Shown here piece after piece: positions 41,627 through 48,831 of a stretch of 64,000 bases of DNA. Source of the stretch: Hymenobacter sp. (GTDB lineage: Bacteria; Bacteroidota; Bacteroidia; Cytophagales; Hymenobacteraceae); assembly GCA_028288445.1 (NCBI GenBank), contig JAQBNT010000082.1:1-64000 (forward strand). Direction: 5' to 3'. Within the stretch, counting starts at the first letter, position 1. Each line of letters starts with the position of its first letter. Made by a program: the position numbers and the translations under genes. The notes beneath the pieces are model-generated. The model had not been told where the DNA came from and did no database searches. It saw only the letters and a list, made by a program, of their open reading frames with translations.

Positions 41627-42784
41627 ATGAAGAAGACATTTCTGACGATTGCCGTTGCCGTTTCGCTGGCCGGTGGGTTGCCCTCGCTGGCGTACGCCCA
41701 AACTTCAGCCGTCACCAACGCCATTCTGAACCAGCGCTCCGGTCTGCTGGACAAAGCCCGCACGGACATTGACAAAGCCATTGTGAATGAGAAAACAATG
41801 GGCAAAGCCAAAACCTGGTACACTCGTGGTGAAATCTATCAGGGTATGCTGGAAAGCCCTATTTACAGCAAGCAGTTACAGCCGGGTGAAGGTGTTCAAA
41901 AAGCCTATGAGTCTTATAACAAGACCGTTGAGCTTGATACCAAGGATGGCGAGTTCGGCAAGCAGGCCGTGGCTAAAATGGATGGTCTCTATGGCCGTGC
42001 GTTTAACGATGCCGTGAATAGCTACAATGCCAAAGAGTATGACAAGGCAATTGAGAGCTATAAGCTGGCTTCGAAAATTAAGCCCCAGGACACGACGGCC
42101 GTGCTTTACTCGGCGTACGCCTCGGAAGCAAAGCAGGACTACGCGGGAGCAAAAGCCAGCTATAACCAATTGCTGGGCATGAATTATAAGTCGGTGACTT
42201 TATATTCACGTCTGCTCCAAATGGCAAAGCAGCAGAATGATAATGCGGAGGCGGCTAAGGTGTTGCAGCAGGCTCTGGTTGCATATCCCACAAATAAGGC
42301 CTTCATGTTGGAGGACCTAAACATGTCGCTTGCTAGCGGCAAAGGCGAGGATGCACTTGCCAAAATCAACAAGTCCATTATTGCCGACCCAAGTAACTCG
42401 AACCTTTACGCTGTACGCGGTTCGATGTATGACCAGCAAAAGAAGACTGAGCTTGCAGTAGCAGACTACAAAAAGGCTGTGGAACTGGAGCCAAACAACT
42501 TTGATGCACAGTTTAACCTCGGTGTATATAATTACAACAAAGCCGCCGATGCATACACTAAGGCCAGCAAGATGGATTTGAAAACCTATCAGGCCTCGGG
42601 TAAGAAATTCGAAGCAGAAGGCAAAAAATACTTTGAGGCATCAGTTCCGTATTTTGAGAAAGCACTTCAGTTGCAACCCGACGACCGTAATACATTGTCT
42701 TCGCTGCAGAAAGTGTATTTTCGTCTCGGACGTACCGCTGATTCTGAGAGACTCAATGCAAAACTGCAGAGTCTGAAGAAGTAG
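41627..42784 (+). CDS. Secreted TPR-repeat protein
   Basis: From the ATG at 41627 (MKKTFLTIAVAVSLAGGLPS) the product has 385 residues with a signal peptide ending AYAQ. At least five tetratricopeptide units are visible (AKTWYTRGEIYQGML, EYDKAIESYKLASKIKPQD, QDYAGAKASYNQLLGMNYKS, ELAVADYKKAVELEPNNFDA, PYFEKALQLQPDDRNTLSS). It is probably periplasmic and a scaffold; its partner is unknown. Codon use grows less GC-biased towards the 3' end. It is monocistronic with a perfect terminator. Confidence 0.85.
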   Translation: MKKTFLTIAVAVSLAGGLPSLAYAQTSAVTNAILNQRSGLLDKARTDIDKAIVNEKTMGKAKTWYTRGEIYQGMLESPIYSKQLQPGEGVQKAYESYNKTVELDTKDGEFGKQAVAKMDGLYGRAFNDAVNSYNAKEYDKAIESYKLASKIKPQDTTAVLYSAYASEAKQDYAGAKASYNQLLGMNYKSVTLYSRLLQMAKQQNDNAEAAKVLQQALVAYPTNKAFMLEDLNMSLASGKGEDALAKINKSIIADPSNSNLYAVRGSMYDQQKKTELAVADYKKAVELEPNNFDAQFNLGVYNYNKAADAYTKASKMDLKTYQASGKKFEAEGKKYFEASVPYFEKALQLQPDDRNTLSSLQKVYFRLGRTADSERLNAKLQSLKK

Positions 42785-42797
42785 GGGGTATCCGGTA

Positions 42798-42847
42798 TGC
42801 CAACGAAAAAAGGCCCGCATTTTAATGCGGGCCTTTTTTCGTTGGCA
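42798..42847. terminator. Perfect 23-bp hairpin terminator
   Basis: Arms 42798-42820 and 42825-42847 are perfect reverse complements with a 4-nt loop, with internal A- and T-runs on both sides. Confidence 0.93.
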
Positions 42848-43547
42848 TCTTAGGAGGAAGGGTATTTCTCAAAACTTATTTAACATAATATAAATTATAA
42901 GACAATAATATTTTGCCGATTTTTAAACAGTTTGTTTTGTTGATTTTCAGCTAGTGCTTAAACCCTACTGTTTAGAATCAGACCCACGTTAAGGTAGTAA
43001 TCAATATTCCTCTTTGATGATTTATTGGCTCATATCCATTTGCACCGGATGATAATGGATGCAGGCGTATGATGGTACATTGGCAAAATAGGTTTGCCTC
43101 ATTCGGTGCCGAATAGATTCTTTTGCTCTGGAATCGGGATGTATATCTTTATGCTTCTTGCCTGTTGATTCTAAGTGGTCATAATTGCTGTTGATAGCGG
43201 TTTAAGGGAACACATAGCGCACGAGTTATCAAGGGCAGAATGATTAAATAATATAAAAAAGCACAAAAAATAGAAATTTTATATACTCTTTAGTGCTTAA
43301 AGCTATGGATTGCTCTGGCTTCCCCTTCACTAGTAGTTGCAAAAAGCATATTGCCTTATCTAAAAAATTAACAACAGTTTATACTCTCATTTTCACCCCA
43401 TAAGTTGTATTGGCACATAACTTAAGAGGCTATAGACACTCAGAATCTTTTCGAATCTATTGATGAAACTTATATACTAAATTAGCAGTAACTAAGAGTG
43501 GTCATAACACAACACAAAGAGAAACATAGAGCTAGTTGAAGACCCCG
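42848..43547. other. AT-rich gene-free island
   Basis: About 700 bases with a composition far more AT-rich than the rest of the window and no plausible reading frame on either strand. No tRNA, terminal inverted repeats or target-site duplication were recognised. It lies between the terminator of the TPR gene and an operator-like palindrome in front of a low-GC orphan gene. It may be the remains of transferred DNA or a long 5' regulatory region. Confidence 0.6.
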
Positions 43548-43595
43548 GTCCATAAAAGTATAAAATTTACCCATATTTTTTACTTTTATGGACTA
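43548..43595. promoter_or_regulatory. Operator-like 13-bp inverted repeat upstream of the orphan gene
   Basis: GTCCATAAAAGTA (43548-43560) and TACTTTTATGGAC (43583-43595) are perfect reverse complements with a 22-nt spacer. The right arm contains TACTTTTA, close to a -7 box, 41 nt before the ATG at 43636. A protein bound here would block that promoter. Confidence 0.55.
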
Positions 43596-43635
43596 GATTT
43601 ACGTAATTTTTTGAACCCAACTCCTCCTGAATACT

Positions 43636-44688
43636 ATGCCAAAACTGATTGACTACCCACGGACAAGTTATACCGGTGCCTGGGAACTGGCCGAAATTAC
43701 TGATGATACAGGCGGAAAATGTACCATAGAGACAGCTGCACGAAAGCTAAACAGGAAAGTTAGCGGCTCTTTCAAAGCCATAATTGGCTCTGCTGTCAAG
43801 TTTGGCCTTGTAACAAGTAAACGCGAGCTACTTACAACAACAACCTTATTCAAAAGAATTAAACACGCATATGATAAACAGGAAGAACTAGTGTTTCACC
43901 GCGAAGCATTTCTTACCCCGCCCCTGTTTACTCAGATATGCCGGAAGTTTCGCTCCCGCGAACTCCCGGTTCAAATGCTTGACGTGATGCTTATCCGCGA
44001 GTTCGGTGTTGAAGAAATCAATGCTCAAGGCGTAGCAAAGGCATTCGTAGATGGCTGCAGGATGGTCGGGTTATTGGATGAACACAACACTGTTGCAGAC
44101 ATTGACGCGCTGAATACCGGACAGGCAGCGAGGCGACAGTTAGCAAGCCCAGTGCCAAGCGTAAACGCGTTTCGGCCCGAAAGTAAAATTGCAAGTGATG
44201 TAATTTTTTCAGAATCAGCCAGTGCTACAGCCGACCCGGAAAAACCTGTAATCGAAAATTCCCAAAAAAGTACTGGTACAGAAAATCAACTGATTGCCCC
44301 TCTTGATTTGGTAGACAACAGGTCCGCTACACCAACAGAAGCACCTAGCAAATCAACTAATAGGAGCACTGATGCGGTAGCCAACCTGTTTGGTTTCACG
44401 ACACATCAGCCATTGGAGCCTGAACAAGAGAAAACAGAAGTAAAGGACATACCTACACAACCCAATAGTGCTGCTATACAAAGGCATTCTAACCCAGACA
44501 ACAATACTCAAGCTGAGTTATATCGTACACCAGCGGTACTTATGCCAACATCCCCGACCTCAAGACCGGGCTATCAGATTCAAATCAGCGGTCCGGGAGT
44601 CACTACAGAACTCATAATCACTGAGGAGGACGATATTAGCCTAGCCATTGCCTTACTCGAGAAAATTCGCAGACAGCTAAAAAGCTGA
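43636..44688 (+). CDS. Orphan low-GC protein, DUF5343-like layout
   Basis: The 350-residue product has a helical N-terminal half (GAWELAEITDDTGGKCTIET, then KVSGSFKAIIGSAVKFGLV, a winged-helix-like pattern), a polar low-complexity linker (about residues 170-300), and a short C-terminal domain (YQIQISGPGVTTELIITEED, then a helix). The order resembles DUF5343-type proteins, but the match is by eye and weak. Base composition and codon use are clearly different from the neighbours, suggesting horizontal transfer. It could be a DNA-binding regulator acting on the palindrome upstream; nothing more can be said. Confidence 0.6.
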   Translation: MPKLIDYPRTSYTGAWELAEITDDTGGKCTIETAARKLNRKVSGSFKAIIGSAVKFGLVTSKRELLTTTTLFKRIKHAYDKQEELVFHREAFLTPPLFTQICRKFRSRELPVQMLDVMLIREFGVEEINAQGVAKAFVDGCRMVGLLDEHNTVADIDALNTGQAARRQLASPVPSVNAFRPESKIASDVIFSESASATADPEKPVIENSQKSTGTENQLIAPLDLVDNRSATPTEAPSKSTNRSTDAVANLFGFTTHQPLEPEQEKTEVKDIPTQPNSAAIQRHSNPDNNTQAELYRTPAVLMPTSPTSRPGYQIQISGPGVTTELIITEEDDISLAIALLEKIRRQLKS

Positions 44689-44703
44689 TTTAGAAGGCAA
44701 AAC

Positions 44704-44756
44704 AATGTGCTGGTGAGTTGCGAGAGAAAATCACTCTGATAACTCACCAGCACATT
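44704..44756. terminator. 16-bp inverted repeat between convergent genes
   Basis: AATGTGCTGGTGAGTT (44704-44719) and its perfect reverse complement (44741-44756) flank a 21-nt loop. It lies just past the stop of hisIE on one side and of the orphan gene on the other. No T-run, so its strength as a terminator is uncertain. Confidence 0.6.
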
Positions 44757-44762
44757 ATGTAC

Positions 44763-45431
44763 TTAATTCTCTGTTAAATGACGGGTATTGGGAAGCCGGT
44801 GTCGTTCTTGAAGGACATCAATAACCTGTGCGGTGGTAACACCAGAGGCTTCCAGCAGCACAAGCAGATGATATAACAAATCAGCGACTTCTCCAGGAAG
44901 TGTAGCATAACTACCGGAAACGGCATCTATTACCGTTTCCACAGCTTCTTCACCTACTTTCTGAGCAATTTTGGCTATGCCTTTATTGAATAATGAAACG
45001 GTATACGAAGTCGGTGCCCGTTCTGGAAAACGGTGCCGCTCGGCAATGAGACGCTCAAGGCTGGCCAGAAAGCCAATGGGTGCCGCTGGGGCAATCAATT
45101 CACCGGCCTGCACGAAACAGCTTACGGTGCCCCGATGACACGTTGGCCCCGCCGGAAGCGCCCGTATGAGAACAGTATCCGCGTCGCAATCGATGTGCGT
45201 GCTCACCACCGTAAGAAAATTACCGCTTGATTCGCCTTTGGTCCAAAGTCGGTTTTTCGACCTTGAAAAGAAAGTAACCCGTCCCTCCTGCTGCGTTTTG
45301 TCCCAGGCTTCGGCATTGACATAACCGAGCATCAAAACTTGTCCGGTATCAGCATCCTGAACAATTGCCGGGGCCAGACCCGTGGTTGCATCGAACCGAA
45401 GGCCAATAGGAGATGTGGAAGCAAAAGACAT
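44763..45431 (-). CDS. hisIE: Bifunctional phosphoribosyl-AMP cyclohydrolase / phosphoribosyl-ATP diphosphatase
   Basis: The 222-residue product carries the HisI domain first (GQVLMLGYVNAEAWDKTQQE, the Zn/Mg ligand segment DCDADTVL, PTCHRGTVSCF) and the HisE domain from about residue 115 (LERLIAERHRFPERAPTSYT, KVGEEAVETVIDAVSG). It performs steps 2 and 3 of histidine synthesis. It is the last gene of the his operon, with 30 bp to hisF, and starts at an ATG. Confidence 0.95.
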   Translation of the reverse strand: MSFASTSPIGLRFDATTGLAPAIVQDADTGQVLMLGYVNAEAWDKTQQEGRVTFFSRSKNRLWTKGESSGNFLTVVSTHIDCDADTVLIRALPAGPTCHRGTVSCFVQAGELIAPAAPIGFLASLERLIAERHRFPERAPTSYTVSLFNKGIAKIAQKVGEEAVETVIDAVSGSYATLPGEVADLLYHLLVLLEASGVTTAQVIDVLQERHRLPNTRHLTEN

Positions 45432-45461
45432 TTCAGAAGTAAAAAACGGTGAAATACAGAA

Positions 45462-46217
45462 TTACAGCCGAACGGCAATACCAGCCGCATGCAAGTATTG
45501 CTTTAGCGCGGGCAAAGCGGTTTCGTTGAAGTGAAAAATGCTGGCAGCCAAGGCCGCATCTGCCCCACCCGCTTCAAAAACGGCCGTGAAGTCAGAGGGC
45601 TGACCAGCACCGCCGGAGGCGATTACGGGCACGGAGACTGCGTCAGAGACGGCACGGGTCAGTTCCAGAGCGAAGCCGGCCTTGGTGCCGTCGTGGCTCA
45701 TGGAAGTCAGCAAAAACTCCCCAGCTCCCAAATCGGCTGCCGTACGGCACCAATCTACCGCCTGCCGGCCGGTGGGCGTCGTGCCAGCACGCGTCATTAC
45801 CTGCCACTCGCCTTCTACCAAACGGGCATCAACGGCTACAACAACGCATTGGGAACCGAAACGGCGGGCCAAGTCCGAAATGAAAGCCGGCCGAGCCAGA
45901 GCAGCAGAGTTGATGGAAACCTTATCGGCCCCGCTGAGCAGCAGCGCTTCAACATCGGCCACGGTGCTGATACCCCCACCCACGGTGAAAGGAATGTCCA
46001 AAACGCGGGCCACATCCCGCACCAGCTCCGTGAGGGGCTGGCGGCGCTGATTGGTTGCCGTAATGTCGAGAAATACCAACTCGTCGGCACCTTCGTGCGC
46101 GTAGCGGGCAGCCAGTGCCACAGGGTCGCCCGCATCGCGCAGCCCTTCGAACTGAATGCCCTTGACGGTGCGCCCGTCGCGCACGTCCAAACAGGGAATA
46201 AGTCTTTTCTTAACCAC
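45462..46217 (-). CDS. hisF: Imidazole glycerol phosphate synthase, cyclase subunit
   Basis: The 251-residue (beta/alpha)8 barrel has the HisF start [20 protein letters not shown] with catalytic Asp in [20 protein letters not shown], and [19 protein letters not shown] with the second catalytic Asp. Together with HisH it makes imidazole glycerol phosphate and AICAR. The start is GTG at 46217. It is 39 bp downstream of hisA. Confidence 0.97.
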   Translation of the reverse strand: MVKKRLIPCLDVRDGRTVKGIQFEGLRDAGDPVALAARYAHEGADELVFLDITATNQRRQPLTELVRDVARVLDIPFTVGGGISTVADVEALLLSGADKVSINSAALARPAFISDLARRFGSQCVVVAVDARLVEGEWQVMTRAGTTPTGRQAVDWCRTAADLGAGEFLLTSMSHDGTKAGFALELTRAVSDAVSVPVIASGGAGQPSDFTAVFEAGGADAALAASIFHFNETALPALKQYLHAAGIAVRL

Positions 46218-46256
46218 AATGATAGCCGTTTAATGAATGTCGGGCAGCTGAATTTA

Positions 46257-46973
46257 CTACAGGAACCGCCGCAAATCGGCCAAGGATATGGTGCCTTCAT
46301 AAAGCGCCTTGCCAATAATGGCCCCGTGCATGCCGGCTGCCGCGAGGAGTTCCAAGTCGCTGATTGTTGTGACGCCGCCACTGGCGATAAAACGGGCCGC
46401 AGGGAATTGCTGCACCAGCGAACGATAGGTTGGCAAGGATGGTCCCTGCAGTAGGCCGTCTTTGCTCACGTCGGTACAGATAAAGGTAGTCCCACCGACT
46501 GCCAGATAGTCGGCAATAAAGCCCGTCAGCGTCAGGACGCTCTGCTCGGCCCAGGCATTGATAACAATACGCTCCCCTTTATAATCGGCCCCCAGGAAAA
46601 TGGTATCCGCCCCGTACTGCGCCAGCCAGGCTTGCACCGTGGCGGGCTCGCGCACGGCCAAGCTGCCGGCGGTGGCATGGGCAGCACCAGCAGCCAGCAC
46701 CTGCGCCAGGGCAGCCTCGGTCTGAATACCGCCGCCGGCATCAATATCGAGGCTGGTTTGCCGGGCAATGGCTTCCAGCACAGCCAGATTAACCGGATGG
46801 CCGGCGCGGGCACCGTCGAGGTCGACCAGGTGCAGGCGGCGCAAACCTGCATCTGCAAAACGCTGGGCAACGGCAATGGGGTCGGCATCATAGGTGGTTT
46901 GCCGGGCAAAATCGCCAGCGCTCAACCGCACGCATTGGCCATTGATGAGGTCGATAGCAGGAATAATTTCCAC
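46257..46973 (-). CDS. hisA: Phosphoribosylformimino-5-aminoimidazole carboxamide ribotide isomerase
   Basis: The 238-residue barrel begins MEIIPAIDLINGQCVRLSAG (catalytic Asp in AID) and has LHLVDLDGARAGHPVNLAVL and FICTDVSKDGLLQGPSL with the second Asp. It catalyses the Amadori rearrangement that feeds HisFH. The start is GTG at 46973. Gap of 34 bp to hisH. Confidence 0.96.
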   Translation of the reverse strand: MEIIPAIDLINGQCVRLSAGDFARQTTYDADPIAVAQRFADAGLRRLHLVDLDGARAGHPVNLAVLEAIARQTSLDIDAGGGIQTEAALAQVLAAGAAHATAGSLAVREPATVQAWLAQYGADTIFLGADYKGERIVINAWAEQSVLTLTGFIADYLAVGGTTFICTDVSKDGLLQGPSLPTYRSLVQQFPAARFIASGGVTTISDLELLAAAGMHGAIIGKALYEGTISLADLRRFL

Positions 46974-47007
46974 TGTGGTATCGGTTTTCAGGATGAATTG
47001 ACGCTGC

Positions 47008-47595
47008 TTATAGCGCCAGAAAATTGGCCAGAATACGCGTGCCTACAGGCCCGCTCTTTTCCGTGTGAAACTGCACACCGTAGAAGTTTTCGTGTTGCAC
47101 TGCCGCACTGAATGGCCCGGGATGCGCGGCTTGGGCGATGGTATAGGGCCCCACGGGAGCATAATAGCTGTGCACGAAGTAGACGTGGTCGGCCTCGGTC
47201 AGCCCCGCCAGCAAAGGCCCGCGCATAGCCTGAAGGTTGTTCCAGCCCATGTGGGGAACTTTATGGGCTGTATCAGGGACGAAGCGCTGGACCTGGAAGG
47301 GCAGTAGCCCGAGCATGGGGGTATCGTTTTCTTCGCTGTGCGTACCCAAAAGCTGCATTCCCAAACATATACCTAGAAATGGCTGGGTTAAAGTCGGCAA
47401 AACCAGGTCGAGTCCCGCTTCACGCAAGGCTTGCATAGCCGATGATGCTTCGCCCTCGCCGGGAAAAAGCACTTTGTCGGCGCGGCGCAACACTTCAGGG
47501 TCAGCAGTCAGGACGGCTTGCGCCCCCAACCGCTCCAAGGCAAAGAGCACCGATTGCACATTTCCACCCTTGTAGTCTACTACTGCAATTTCCAT
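47008..47595 (-). CDS. hisH: Imidazole glycerol phosphate synthase, glutaminase subunit
   Basis: The 195-residue class-I glutamine amidotransferase has the nucleophile Cys in LGICLGMQLLG, the oxyanion-strand region PGEGEASSAM, and the His-Glu pair in YGVQFHTEKSGPVGTRI. It supplies ammonia to HisF. An unusual AT-rich set of overlapping inverted repeats lies in the 81-bp gap between its ATG and hisB. Confidence 0.96.
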   Translation of the reverse strand: MEIAVVDYKGGNVQSVLFALERLGAQAVLTADPEVLRRADKVLFPGEGEASSAMQALREAGLDLVLPTLTQPFLGICLGMQLLGTHSEENDTPMLGLLPFQVQRFVPDTAHKVPHMGWNNLQAMRGPLLAGLTEADHVYFVHSYYAPVGPYTIAQAAHPGPFSAAVQHENFYGVQFHTEKSGPVGTRILANFLAL

Positions 47596-47611
47596 AAGTA
47601 AAATCTAGTTA

Positions 47612-47661
47612 GTCCAAATGAATAATATCGTTTATTATTCATTTGGACAATAAACGATATT
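47612..47661 (-). promoter_or_regulatory. Two overlapping, mutually exclusive hairpins between hisB and hisH
   Basis: Inverted repeat A pairs 47612-47627 with 47633-47648 (16 bp, perfect). Inverted repeat B pairs 47624-47636 with 47649-47661 (13 bp, perfect). They share bases 47624-47627 and 47633-47636, so both cannot form at once. The insert is AT-rich within a GC-rich operon. It could be an internal switch, an mRNA processing site or a small inserted element. Confidence 0.7.
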
Positions 47662-47676
47662 TTCCTAGCCTGCTGA

Positions 47677-48783
47677 CTACAGAATTCCTTTGGTGCTGGG
47701 AATTGCGGCCGACTCGTCGCGCTGCAGCGCCATTTTAATGGCTTTGGCCACCGCCTTGAAAATGGCTTCAATCTTATGGTGCTCGTTGTCCCCTCGGCAG
47801 GAAATATTGAGCGTTGCCCGGGCATTATCGGTGAGAGACTTGAAGAAATGGAAAAACAGTTCGGTAGGCAAGTCCCCTACCCGTTCACGCTTAAACTCGG
47901 CATCCCACACCAGCCAGGGCCGGCCAGAAAAGTCGATAGCCGCTTGGGCGAGAGCTTCGTCCATGGGCAGCAGAAAGCCGTAACGAGCCAGGCCGCGCTT
48001 GTCGCCCAAGGCCTGCGCGAAGGCAGTTCCAAGTGCCAAAGCTGTATCTTCCACAGTGTGATGCTCATCAATGTGCAAATCACCTTTTACACTTATGTGT
48101 AAGTCGATTCCACTGTGGCGCCCAAGCTGCTCCAGCATGTGGTCGAAGAAACCTAAGCCTGTATGAATATCGGTTTGGCCGGTGCCGTCCAAATTTAAGC
48201 GGATGGCAATCTGGGTTTCATTAGTGTTGCGCTTAATAAATGCCACACGGGCCGGGTAGCGCAGGAAATGGTAGATGGCATCCCAGCTAGTGGTGGTGAG
48301 GGCAGCGCGTGGGTCGGGCTCCTCTCCTATCAAAATGGATTGGCTGCCGAGGTTTTCCGCGAGCTGCACATCGGTGAGCCGGTCGCCGATGACGTAGGAG
48401 TTGGGCAGGTCATACTCGTTGGCAGGGTCGAGGTACTGGGCGAGCAGGCCCGTGCCGGGCTTGCGGGTGGGCAGGCCTTCGTGTGGAAAGCTACGGTCGA
48501 TGTGCTCGGCAGCAAAATGCACGCCTTCATTCGATAGAATATCGCGCATCAACTGATGCGCCGGCCAGAAAGTCTCCTCCGGGAAGCTTGCCGTGCCCAG
48601 CCCGTCCTGGTTGGAAACCAGGACCAACTCGTACTCGGGCAAATCGCGGGCAATACGTGCCAACGCGCTGATGGCACCGGGCAGGAACTGAAACTTATCG
48701 GGCGTGAGGCCGTCAATTTGCTGGCTGGGCTGCGGCTCCACGAGAATGGTGCCGTCGCGGTCGATGAAAAGCGCCTTTTTCAA
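47677..48783 (-). CDS. hisB: Bifunctional histidinol-phosphatase / imidazoleglycerol-phosphate dehydratase
   Basis: The 368-residue product has an N-terminal HAD phosphatase (FIDRDGTILVEPQPSQQIDG, the two catalytic Asp in DRD) and, from about residue 180, the IGP dehydratase (LGFFDHMLEQLGRHSGIDLH, DEHHTVEDTALALG with the metal-binding His repeats). The two-domain form is like that of E. coli. The start appears to be a TTG at 48783, 48 bp after the hisDC stop. Confidence 0.95.
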   Translation of the reverse strand: MKKALFIDRDGTILVEPQPSQQIDGLTPDKFQFLPGAISALARIARDLPEYELVLVSNQDGLGTASFPEETFWPAHQLMRDILSNEGVHFAAEHIDRSFPHEGLPTRKPGTGLLAQYLDPANEYDLPNSYVIGDRLTDVQLAENLGSQSILIGEEPDPRAALTTTSWDAIYHFLRYPARVAFIKRNTNETQIAIRLNLDGTGQTDIHTGLGFFDHMLEQLGRHSGIDLHISVKGDLHIDEHHTVEDTALALGTAFAQALGDKRGLARYGFLLPMDEALAQAAIDFSGRPWLVWDAEFKRERVGDLPTELFFHFFKSLTDNARATLNISCRGDNEHHKIEAIFKAVAKAIKMALQRDESAAIPSTKGIL

Positions 48784-48831
48784 CTCAATAAAATTAACGA
48801 GGTACGAGAAAAACGGGTGTTAGTCCGTTAT

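Noticed and set aside
42848..43547. Insertion sequence in the AT-rich island
   Set aside because: No transposase frame, terminal inverted repeats at its ends or target duplication could be found.
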